DNA of 9,848 nt from Oscillospiraceae bacterium (lineage in GTDB: Bacteria; Bacillota; Clostridia; Oscillospirales; Acutalibacteraceae). The stretch covers positions 1 through 9,848 of the forward strand of contig CACYHJ010000205.1 in assembly GCA_902774165.1 (NCBI GenBank), written 5' to 3'. This document shows, piece by piece, positions 1 to 6,257 of this stretch. Position numbers and translations under genes: made by a program. The notes under the pieces are model-generated. The model did not search any database and was not told where the DNA came from. It was given only the letters and a program-made list of their open reading frames with translations. The first letter of the stretch is position 1, and every line of letters starts with the position of its first letter.

Positions 1-1083
1 CTGACGGCTTATCATGAAAAATACGGCGCGTACGTGAACGGAGAAAAAATCGAAACCGCGGCGCGGTATTCGCTGTATCAGGACACGCAGGAATTCGACG
101 TGATGAAACTGCTTCCGGACCTGCAGGAAGATCCGCAGGTCACCGATTTTTTATCTGCCGAAACGCCGGTCACGATCAATCTATACAAAATCAGCGGGAT
201 CGACCGGGCTCCCGACGATTATTTCACCGGCGCGGCGCTGAACCTGCACGGGAATGGAGACCGGATCGTCTATCTTTCCAACATAGACCGGGAACGATAC
301 CATGACTCGCTCGGCAACAGCAGCGGCGATCGATACGTTTACCAAGTGGAAAACGGCGACAGGGTCCTCGCCGTCGTCTTCGGCAAACCTCCGGAGGACG
401 CCGTCTGGGAATTCCGCAAAAGCGCCGTGGGCGATCCCCCCGCTGCGGGCGAGGCGACGCTTGTTTCCTCGGAAAGCATCACGTTCCGCGAATTCTGCGA
501 ACGGGAAAAGGCGGTATATCCCGACGCGTCGTTCACGGATCTGTTCAACGCCACGGCCCTGATGCTGGAAGACAGAGAAACCGACCGTATTCTCGATCTG
601 GACTTTGAAAAGACCGGCGCCGCGCCAGTCCCGGATATGATGTGCAGCTACGAATACGAGTTCACCCTCGCACCGGGCGAGACGCTGACGAACACCGTCC
701 GCGCCCCGCTGTACCCCGTGATAGACGCCACCACAAAGCCGCCCGTGTTCGAGTATACCTATCTGCTCTCCCCCGCCGCGGAATGGGCGAAATTCGGTAC
801 GCTGGAGATCGACGTTGAAACGCCGTATTACCTCTTCGGAGAATCCGTCGACGGGTTCAAAAAAGTCGACGGAGGATACCGGCTGACGCGGGACGGCCTG
901 CCGGAGGGCGAGCTGACGTTCAGCCTCTGCAAGAGTCCGGTCCGCATTCCCGTTCCTCAGGGGATCGGCTGGGCTGCCGCGGCGTTTGCGCTGGCGATCT
1001 GCATCGGCGGAATCGTCGGCGCCGTCGCTCTGGTGCGCATGCTGTACAAAAAAAGCAAAAGGAAAAATCAGCGTACGGAGTAA
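1..1083 (+). CDS. C-terminal part of a membrane-anchored protein of unknown function (5' end outside window)
   Basis: The frame is open from base 1, so the true start lies upstream; a GTG at 34 is an internal codon, not a convincing start, and no ribosome site precedes it. The visible part is 360 residues. Most of it is a polar, probably extracytoplasmic region rich in beta-type segments. It contains a stretch of the form YEYEFTLAPGETLTNTV followed by a YTYLLSPAAEWAKFGTLEIDV stretch. Near the end is one hydrophobic helix (about bases 961-1047) followed by a basic tail (KKSKRK), which predicts an outside N-terminal domain with the C-terminus in the cytoplasm. I recognise no catalytic motif. 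The LLSPA-W--FG-L pattern resembles uncharacterised clostridial membrane proteins, but I cannot assign a function. It converges on the aldo/keto reductase with a 28-base gap. Confidence 0.8.
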   Translation: MTAYHEKYGAYVNGEKIETAARYSLYQDTQEFDVMKLLPDLQEDPQVTDFLSAETPVTINLYKISGIDRAPDDYFTGAALNLHGNGDRIVYLSNIDRERYHDSLGNSSGDRYVYQVENGDRVLAVVFGKPPEDAVWEFRKSAVGDPPAAGEATLVSSESITFREFCEREKAVYPDASFTDLFNATALMLEDRETDRILDLDFEKTGAAPVPDMMCSYEYEFTLAPGETLTNTVRAPLYPVIDATTKPPVFEYTYLLSPAAEWAKFGTLEIDVETPYYLFGESVDGFKKVDGGYRLTRDGLPEGELTFSLCKSPVRIPVPQGIGWAAAAFALAICIGGIVGAVALVRMLYKKSKRKNQRTE

Positions 1084-1111
1084 AGGAATTATGCGCGGTC
1101 TCCCATACGCG

Positions 1112-2026
1112 TTACGGAAGACGGAAGCCTGCGGCGCGATAGACAGCGTACCAGTCCTCGCGGGTAAGCTCGATCCGCGCAGCGGCGGCGATCGCCCGCA
1201 TCCGTTCGGGAGAAACGGAGCCGGAGATCACCTGCATCCCCGCGGGATGCCGCAGGATCCACGCGGCGGCAATCGCGACCGGCGTGACGCCGTATTTTTC
1301 CGCCACATTGTCGAGGGCGGCGTTCAGCGCGGGATATTTTTCGCGGTCTCCGACAAAAGGTCCCTTAAAGAAACCGCTCTGGAACGGCGACCACGCCTGG
1401 ATCGTGATGCCCTTGACGCGCAGATACTCGAGCGCGCTGCCGTCGTGCATCACGGATTCGTCGTTCTTCATGTTGACGTTCAGCCCCGAGGTGACAAGCC
1501 CCGATTCCGGGATCGAAAACTGAAGCTGATCCGCGACGATCGGCTGCCGGACCGCGGTCTTCAGCAGTTCGATCTGCATCGGGTTGTGGTTTGAGACGCC
1601 GAACATCCGTACCTTGCCGGAGCGTTCGAGCGCGTCAAACGCTTCCGCGACCTCCCCGGGCTCCATAAGCGTATCCGGACGGTGCAGCAGCAGAACGTCG
1701 ATATGATCCGTGCGCAGACGCCGAAGTGACCCTTCCACGGAGGAGAGGATATGCTCCTTTGAAAAATCGAAATATCCTTTCCGGATGCCGCATTTGGTCT
1801 GTATCACGATTTTGTCGCGCAGCGACGGGCGCGAGGCAAGGTATTCGCCGAAGATCTCTTCGCACCTGCCGCCGCCGTAAATGTCCGCGTGGTCGAAAAA
1901 GTTCATGCCGAGCTCAAGCGCCGTGCCGATCACGCGGTCCGGCGATTCCTTCGCGTCCGCAAGACGCATGCATCCCATCGCGATGGCCGGGACGGTGAGA
2001 GCCCCGCCGAGTATTCTCTGTTTCAT
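1112..2026 (-). CDS. Aldo/keto reductase (YdhF-like)
   Basis: This 304-residue protein has the usual length of an NAD(P)H-dependent aldo/keto reductase, a cytoplasmic (alpha/beta)8-barrel enzyme that reduces aldehydes and ketones. The four catalytic residues are visible: Asp45 and Tyr50 in FFDHADIYGGG, Lys78 in IQTKCG, and His115 in LLLHRPD. Further family signatures are SGKVRMFGVSNH, IQAWSPFQSG and a C-terminal cofactor segment, VISGSVSPERM. The HADIYGG and LLLHRPD wording and the C-terminal end resemble E. coli YdhF. The ATG start is preceded by GGAGG seven bases upstream. The gene stands alone with its own promoter (2089-2117) and is convergent with the membrane-protein gene. The substrate cannot be told from sequence. 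Confidence 0.93.
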   Translation of the reverse strand: MKQRILGGALTVPAIAMGCMRLADAKESPDRVIGTALELGMNFFDHADIYGGGRCEEIFGEYLASRPSLRDKIVIQTKCGIRKGYFDFSKEHILSSVEGSLRRLRTDHIDVLLLHRPDTLMEPGEVAEAFDALERSGKVRMFGVSNHNPMQIELLKTAVRQPIVADQLQFSIPESGLVTSGLNVNMKNDESVMHDGSALEYLRVKGITIQAWSPFQSGFFKGPFVGDREKYPALNAALDNVAEKYGVTPVAIAAAWILRHPAGMQVISGSVSPERMRAIAAAARIELTREDWYAVYRAAGFRLP

Positions 2027-2088
2027 CAGATCGCCTCCGTTTGCCTTAACAATCCTTTCAGATGATATTTCTTTATGATGATATTTTC

Positions 2089-2117
2089 AGTATAACAGCA
2101 GAAGCCGTATCTGTAAA
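2089..2117 (-). promoter_or_regulatory. Sigma-A-type promoter of the aldo/keto reductase gene
   Basis: On the minus strand TTTACA (2112-2117) is followed after exactly 17 bases by TATACT (2089-2094), one mismatch from consensus in each box. Initiation would fall near 2082, giving a leader of about 55 bases to the ATG at 2026. Two identical 10-bp direct repeats (GATGATATTT on the plus strand, 2061-2070 and 2077-2086, 16 bp apart) lie in the start-site region and could be an operator; that last point is inference. Confidence 0.7.
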
Positions 2118-2169
2118 GACTTTTCGCAAACGCCGTCCATCCTTACCCGGCGTTCCGCAGGCGTGCGCT

Positions 2170-2220
2170 GGCGCATTCGCGGGCACGGAAGAAATGGCGC
2201 ATTCGCAGGTACGGAAGAAA
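2170..2220. repeat. Two-copy 26-bp tandem repeat
   Basis: The segment GGCGCATTCGC-GG-ACGGAAGAAA occurs at 2170-2194 and again at 2196-2220, with two differences. It lies just upstream of a consensus promoter. There are only two copies with no spacer, so this is not a CRISPR array. Its role is unknown; it looks like recent slippage or duplication in the promoter-proximal DNA. Confidence 0.75.
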
Positions 2221-2224
2221 CCGT

Positions 2225-2253
2225 TTGACAAACGGCGGCAGATTGAGTATAAT
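2225..2253 (+). promoter_or_regulatory. Perfect consensus sigma-A promoter reading toward tRNA-Pro
   Basis: TTGACA (2225-2230), a 17-base spacer and TATAAT (2248-2253) match the vegetative consensus at all twelve positions. The start site would be near 2260. No protein gene lies downstream on this strand before the tRNA, so the likely product is a precursor running through the truncated tRNA copy (2416) to the intact tRNA-Pro (2596) and its terminator. The long leader (over 300 bases to the intact tRNA) is unusual and is explained by the 142-bp duplication that pushed the tRNA away. Confidence 0.75.
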
Positions 2254-2311
2254 AAATACGCATTCTCGGCCCCCATAATACGCGAACGCCGGAAACCGTT
2301 GACACGCGACC

Positions 2312-2633
2312 GCCGGAAATCGTTGATGTACCTGGATTTTTCGGCAGACGCCGATATCGGCGGAAGACGGCAAAAACACCTTTGACCACATGTTTGACCA
2401 CAACAGAATAAAAATCGGGGTGTGGCGCAGTTGATAGCGCGGATGGTTTGGGAGCGTATACGATCAGGAGACAGCCGCAGATCTGTCGATGCCGGAAACC
2501 GTTGACACGCCTTGTATTTCAGACCGTTTTGATAAAGAATAAGGACGGAAAATCCGTCCCTGACCACATATTAGACCATAACAAAAAAATACTATCGGGG
2601 TGTGGCGCAGTTGATAGCGCGGATGGTTTGGGA
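2312..2633. repeat. Diverged direct duplication of about 142 bp ending in tRNA-Pro sequence
   Basis: Copy A (about 2312-2453) and copy B (about 2491-2633) share the same order. Each starts with GCCGGAAA-CGTTGA, then has a TGACCACAT / GACCA pair of direct repeats, and ends in an identical 40-base block (2414-2453 = 2594-2633) holding the 5' half of tRNA-Pro. The middle parts are diverged, so the duplication is not recent there, while the tRNA block is exact. The 37 bases between the copies (2454-2490) show nothing recognisable. The layout fits repeated site-specific integration or excision at the tRNA gene better than simple slippage, but that is inference. Confidence 0.65.
2416..2453 (+). pseudogene. 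Truncated tRNA-Pro copy (nucleotides 1-38 only)
   Basis: These 38 bases are identical to the 5' half of the tRNA-Pro at 2596. They cover acceptor strand, D arm, anticodon stem 5' strand and the whole anticodon loop, then stop matching. There is no T arm and no 3' acceptor strand, so it cannot be a working tRNA. The break after the last anticodon-loop base is a known crossover region for tyrosine integrases that use tRNA genes. Confidence 0.85.
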
Positions 2634-2671
2634 CCATCAGGCCGCGGGTTTGAGCCCCGCCACTCCGACCA
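2596..2671 (+). tRNA. tRNA-Pro (anticodon TGG)
   Basis: The 76 bases fold into a full cloverleaf. The acceptor stem is CGGGGTG/CACTCCG with one G-U pair, the D stem is GCGC/GCGC, the anticodon stem is GATGG/CCATC around the loop TTTGGGA (anticodon TGG), and the T stem is GCGGG/CCCGC. The discriminator A and CCA end are encoded. C1-G72 is typical of bacterial tRNA-Pro. The D loop is AGTTGATA, with A at position 19, and the T loop is TTTGAGC, with T at position 56. The usual G19-C56 tertiary pair is therefore replaced by A19-U56. It is followed directly by a terminator. Confidence 0.95.
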
Positions 2672-2718
2672 AAAACCGCAGCGACAGAGCCGTATTTCGG
2701 CCGTCGCTGCGGTTTTAT
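2672..2718 (+). terminator. Rho-independent terminator of tRNA-Pro
   Basis: AAAACCGCAGCGAC (2672-2685) pairs perfectly with GTCGCTGCGGTTTT (2703-2716) around a 17-base loop that can form a short inner CCG/CGG stem. The T-run follows immediately. Because the left arm begins with A's, the hairpin can also terminate leftward transcription, for example any reaching it from the glycyl radical operon. A decayed copy sits at 6172-6216. Confidence 0.9.
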
Positions 2719-2783
2719 TAGATGCGCGGTTACATAAGAAATAATCAATTTGTGATATGCCAAAACCACATTTTCCTTTGTTT

Positions 2784-2838
2784 ATACCGGCACAGTAATT
2801 GGTTCTCCACAAAAAGCTATTATTAAGATTGCCGGTAT
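2784..2838. repeat. Perfect 9-bp inverted repeat downstream of the glycyl radical enzyme gene
   Basis: ATACCGGCA (2784-2792) is the exact reverse complement of TGCCGGTAT (2830-2838), separated by 37 bases. It lies just past the stop codon of the minus-strand operon and could form a hairpin in its mRNA tail. It has no T-run, so a terminator role is doubtful. Apart from it, I see nothing in 2719-2864. Confidence 0.45.
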
Positions 2839-2864
2839 TTCAGAGAAAAAGCATCCGATCATTC

Positions 2865-4828
2865 TCAAACCTGAAATTCCGTCCGACGAATGATATGCTC
2901 CTGATATTGTTTATCAAGTTCAACGAAGTATCCGCTCCAGCCCCATACGCGTACGATCAGATCCCGGTGCGCTTCCGGGTGTTCCCGCGCGTCCAGCAGC
3001 ACATCGCGATTCACGGAATTGAGCTGAAGCTGGTGCCCGCCCAGACGGATGAACGCCATAACAAGCTGCGCGACTTTTTCGATCCCCTCCTCATCACGGA
3101 ATACGCTGTCGTGCAGTTCCATGGATAGCGGACCGCCGTTGACAAGCCTTGTCATGTCATATTTCGTAAAAGATCGGATGCAGGAGAGCGGGCCTGTCGG
3201 CTTGCCCGTCAGGGACGGTGAAAAACCGGAACCGTACATCTCTCCCGATTTTCTGCCGTCCGGCGTCGCGCCCACGTTTCTGGCGGAATAATAATACTCA
3301 TGGGCGCTGCCGGTGCCTGCGCGGAAGATCCCGCCCGCGCCGTTTGGTTTTCCGTTCAGGGCGTTCGCCCAGGTTTCAAGAAGAATGCGCGCGATCCCGT
3401 CCGTCCGGTCGTCATCACTGCCCATCTTCGGGCAGGAGAGCAGCCGGTTGCGCAGTTCTCCGTACCCTTCGAAATTTGCCGCAAGCGCTTGTAACAGCGT
3501 TTTTTTCGGGTATTCTCTTCTTTCGTAAATTACCTCGCGCACCGCCGCAAGGGAATCCGCCGCGTTGGCGATCCCAACGCCGTGCGCGCCGAAATTGTTG
3601 TATTTCGCGCCGTATTCGCTCACGTCTTTCCCGGATTGCACACAGCCTTCGATAAAGACCGATAGATAGGGAGAAGCGGGATAATGATGTCCGCTCCTTT
3701 TGCCGACGATCTCTCCGGCGTCGAACGCCACGCCGAGCTTCACGTATTCCAGCAGTTCGTCAAAGGAATCGCACGCCTCCAGATGGTCGAATAACTCCCT
3801 GCGGACCACCTTCGGGAACACCATCTGATCGATATTCACGATCTCCGCGCCCTTGCCGGGTATGGAAAATTCCCAGCAGGCGGCCACGGTGTAGTCTGCG
3901 GCATCCTCCGGCGCGTAGCCGAGGCGGATGAGTCCCGGGATCACCACGTCGTCGTTGGAGTATTGCGGAAAACCCAATCCCTGTTTCGTCATGCGGGTGG
4001 CCAGAATAAAGCGTTCGGCGGGCGTTTTGCTGCAGACCCGCAGATTGATCTTCGGGTCTATAAGGCGCAGCTCAAGCGACGCGTTCATCACCGCTTCGGA
4101 AAGCTCGTTGTACCGGTCCTGTCCGTCGAGGTCATAACCGCCCAGCATCAGGCTTTGCCCGTTGTCGCCAAGCTGCATGCCCTGATAAATATCGGTATCG
4201 AAATTCAGACTGATGAAAAACTCTTCCAGCGTTTCAAACAGTGTTTCTTCCGGGAGGCCCTTTTTTAAATCCGATCGCCAGAAAGGCAGCATATACTGAT
4301 CGAAGCGGCCAAGGCCGAGATGCGTGTTGCGGTTGCAGCGCAGCGTAAAAATGATGAATTGCAGAAACACACAGGCCTCGTAAAAGCTTTCGGGCGGTTC
4401 GTGCGGAACGCGGCAAAGCGCCCGGTAAAGCGTTTTCGGCGCGTTTGTTTTGGCAAATTCGCAGTAGCGGTCCGCGTAGTCCAGTGCGGCGTCTACCGTC
4501 TGAAGCGCAGCAGCGTAAAAATCAGCGTGACTGCCGTCGTCCGTTTCGCTTTTGGAAAGCAGCTCGGCACGCAGACCGTCCATCCCCAGCTGCCGTTTTC
4601 GTCCGTATAATAGGCAAAATCCTCGCGGCTGCGTCTGAAACCGAAATTATCGAAGGGGAAGATCTTCGGCGTTTCGTTTTCCAGCATGACGCGAAAGCGC
4701 AGCGCGTCCTGAAAAACAGCGGATTTGCCCCGCGCCTCTTCGGACACGTCGATCGTACCGGGCGTCCGCTCCCGGCGGTATTCCGCATTTTTTAAATATG
4801 CCAGAAACTGTTTTGTGTGTTCAGTCAA
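2865..4828 (-). CDS. Glycyl radical enzyme (pyruvate formate-lyase family), interrupted by a -1 frameshift
   Basis: Radical enzyme of the pyruvate formate-lyase/dehydratase family; substrate unknown. Two frames make one protein of about 654 residues: 1-82 from a TTG at 4828 (four-base G-run before it, overlapping the activase stop by 8 bases), then 572 residues from 4583. The switch is at CCCC 4584-4587, where one extra G on the coding strand restores ...NGSWG-MDGLRAELL.... Family signs are LGLGRFDQYMLPFW, the active-site cysteine in AACWEF (about C318, with E320 as the likely base), GATPDGRKSGEMYGSGFSPS, and the radical-bearing glycine in RVWGWSGYF (about G630), 24 residues from the end as usual. 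It is shorter than typical members (about 760-850), and ACWEF departs from the usual GCVEP. The break is either a true mutation or a sequencing error. Confidence 0.88.
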
Positions 4829-5675
4829 CGTGATCCCCCCATAGGACCTTCGGTTCAACGCCGAAGCTTCTGAAAATATCGGTTCTCGCTTGCGATATAA
4901 CGGTTTCGTCAAAGCCGGGTGCGTAGCGCCTGCCTACGGAAGCATATTTGCTTCCCGCCAGCCTGTTATAGGGCAGCAGTTCCGCGTTTTTTACCCCGTT
5001 ATCACATAAAAATCGCGCGATATCGGTGAGATTTTGCTCGGTATCCGTTACGCCCGGGATCAGCGGAATGCGTGTGATAAACGGTTTTCCGCTGTCGCAA
5101 AGAATCCGGAAGTTGCGCAGGATCGGCGTGTTGTCCGCGCCGGTATACCGTTTGTGCAGCGCGGGATCCAGAAGCTTCAGATCATAAAGGAAAAAATCGG
5201 TCTGATCGAGCACGTGCCGGAATGGTTCCTCCTCGCAATAGCCGCTCGTCTGAACGGCGCGGTGCGTTCGGCCTTCCAGAAGTGCCAGGCATTCATACAG
5301 AAAATCCGGATGCGCCAGCGGTTCCCCGCCGGAAAAGGTTACTCCGCCGCCCGCGTCGTTCAGGATCGGCAGCACTCCCCGCAGTCTTTCCAAAAGATGT
5401 TCAGGCGTATACGATTCCCCGCTCATACGAAGCAGCCGGTTCGGGCATGCGCGCACGCTTTTTTCGTTGAGGCGCCCGCCTCCAGCTTTCAGGCAGGCGC
5501 CGCAGTTCTCGCATCCCGCCTGCGATTTTATGATCTCGTTTTCAAATCTTTGTCCCTCCGGGTTGTGGCACCATTCGCAGCGCAGCGGGCAGCCCTTCAG
5601 AAAGACCGTGACACGCATGCCCGGCCCGTCATGAAGGGCGAACTCCTCAAATGAAAAAATCAAAGCTGCCGTCAT
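4821..5675 (-). CDS. Glycyl radical enzyme activating protein (radical SAM)
   Basis: This 284-residue radical SAM activase uses S-adenosylmethionine and a [4Fe-4S] cluster to generate the glycyl radical on its partner, here the enzyme encoded directly downstream. The signature is C29-x3-C33-x2-C36 in GCPLRCEWCHNPEGQ. A ferredoxin-like insert has only four further cysteines (C55, C58, C61, C77). Many dehydratase-type activases carry eight there for two auxiliary clusters, so a single one is predicted. GGGVTFSGGEP (about 110-119) is the SAM-binding GGE motif, and RIPLIPGVTDTEQN is typical of the family. The ATG at 5675 has only a weak GGTGA upstream. Its end overlaps the next gene's TTG start by 8 bases, implying translational coupling. 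A dead abiEi fragment with an intact promoter lies 42 bases upstream. Confidence 0.93.
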   Translation of the reverse strand: MTAALIFSFEEFALHDGPGMRVTVFLKGCPLRCEWCHNPEGQRFENEIIKSQAGCENCGACLKAGGGRLNEKSVRACPNRLLRMSGESYTPEHLLERLRGVLPILNDAGGGVTFSGGEPLAHPDFLYECLALLEGRTHRAVQTSGYCEEEPFRHVLDQTDFFLYDLKLLDPALHKRYTGADNTPILRNFRILCDSGKPFITRIPLIPGVTDTEQNLTDIARFLCDNGVKNAELLPYNRLAGSKYASVGRRYAPGFDETVISQARTDIFRSFGVEPKVLWGDHVD

Positions 5676-5717
5676 AGTATCACCGTTTTTATATTATCGC
5701 AATCTCTTAACAAAATC

Positions 5718-5895
5718 TCACACAATATCAAGGTTCCCGGTAAGCTGATAAAACCCAGGACAAATGCGCTCGAGTATATCGTCAGGCACGAGCTTTCCTA
5801 TGTCAGATCTATAAAGACCTGCAGCAAGAAACTCAGAGGTTTTTGCAATACCGCCGGAGTCATTTATCACTTTTTGCAATTTCGGCTTTGGTCTT
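5718..5895 (-). pseudogene. abiEi pseudogene, N-terminal fragment only
   Basis: The translated segment KVINDSGGIAKTSEFLAAGL and its continuation (YRSDIGKLV, FYQLTGN) match the N-terminal winged-helix region of the intact AbiEi at 7144-7749 almost residue for residue. Three lesions are visible. The start codon position reads AAG instead of ATG (5893-5895), one A is missing from the A-run near codon 9 (T-run at 5871-5875), and the match stops after about codon 54, where a TGA follows (5718-5720). Upstream, the promoter and leader also match those of the intact gene. The activase starts 42 bases downstream on the same strand, so the relict sits between the promoter and the glycyl radical operon. 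Confidence 0.85.
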
Positions 5896-5945
5896 CGCGT
5901 TATCAAATTCTTCTTACAGAAATGAAAAAACTGATTGACGATAAT

Positions 5946-5974
5946 AATATAGCATAGGACCGGCAAATAATCAA
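5946..5974 (-). promoter_or_regulatory. Relict abiEi promoter, possibly driving the glycyl radical operon
   Basis: On the minus strand TTGATT (5969-5974), a 17-base spacer and TATATT (5946-5951) form a good sigma-A promoter. The same TTGATT-N17 arrangement stands at the intact abiEi gene (7799-7827), and the downstream block TTGACGATAAT (plus strand, 5935-5945) is also shared. The -10 box here is closer to consensus than that of the intact copy. No other promoter of comparable quality is evident before the activase at 5675. Confidence 0.65.
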
Positions 5975-6042
5975 TCATGATGATAAGTTAAAAATGTCTC
6001 AATTCAAAGTATCCTTATTTTACGATATCCCGTATTCTTTGA

Positions 6043-6130
6043 TTATTCCGTCTCATTTTCTGCGTGTCCTGCCGCGTCTTTCAGCCGGGCTTTGTCTTCC
6101 CTGATCTTCGCCTTGACTTCTTTGAAGATG
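6043..6130 (-). pseudogene. C-terminal stub of a tyrosine integrase
   Basis: On the minus strand the bases encode ...EVKAKIREDKARLK, then a diverged tail and stop, matching the last 25 or so codons of the integrase at 8016-9485. Of 42 bases around 6079-6120, nearly all are identical; the stop codon (6043-6045) and the bases beyond it also align with the intact copy. Nothing of the rest of the integrase remains, so this is a fragment. It sits upstream of the abiEi relict in the same relation as the intact pair, which makes 5718-6130 a decayed copy of about 7590-8107. Confidence 0.8.
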
Positions 6131-6159
6131 ATTTAAAAATCAAGGTTAGAAGTTAGTCT

Positions 6160-6171
6160 GCCACTTCGACT
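6160..6171 (+). other. Decayed tRNA-Pro 3' end (candidate attachment-site remnant)
   Basis: GCCACTTCGACT matches the 3' end of the tRNA-Pro (GCCACTCCGACC) with two changes, and the matching terminator follows at once, as it does at the intact gene. Sequence further left no longer aligns clearly with the T arm. A displaced tRNA 3' end is the classical footprint of integration into a tRNA gene; calling it an att site is inference. Confidence 0.6.
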
Positions 6172-6216
6172 AAAAACCGCAGCGACAGGACCGTTTTCCG
6201 GCAGTCGCTGCGGTTT
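6172..6216 (-). terminator. tRNA-derived terminator now serving the abiE operon
   Basis: AAACCGCAGCGAC (6174-6186) pairs with GTCGCTGCGGTTT (6204-6216). On the minus strand the stem is followed by TTTTTA, so it can end transcripts from abiEi-abiEii, whose stop codon is about 40 bases away. It is homologous to the terminator at 2672-2718, with identical stems and a diverged loop. Confidence 0.8.
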
Positions 6217-6257
6217 GTTTTATGGCAGACCAGCATGAACGTTCAATAATCTGTACT

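Noticed and set aside
2170..2510. CRISPR array
   Set aside because: The repeats are few, of different lengths and unevenly spaced, and there are no cas genes.
2073..2812. Several minus- and plus-strand open frames across the tRNA flank
   Set aside because: They cross the tRNA, its terminator and the repeats, have no ribosome sites, and match no protein pattern.
2784..2838. Inverted repeat as a terminator for the glycyl radical operon
   Set aside because: The stem is only 9 bp with a 37-base loop and no T-run on either strand.
4575..4600. Programmed ribosomal frameshift in the glycyl radical enzyme
   Set aside because: There is no canonical slippery heptamer and no evident stimulatory structure. 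A one-base indel in the G-run explains the data more simply.
4493..4912. Separate 139-residue protein upstream of the glycyl radical enzyme
   Set aside because: Only its middle part (from the TTG at 4828 to 4588) makes sense, and that is the N-terminus of the enzyme itself. The remainder is read-through in the wrong frame on either side.
5718..5978. 86-codon frame starting at an ATG at 5978 as a real small gene
   Set aside because: The ATG lies upstream of the promoter's -10 box, so it would not be in the transcript. The recognisable part is only the truncated AbiEi N-terminus.
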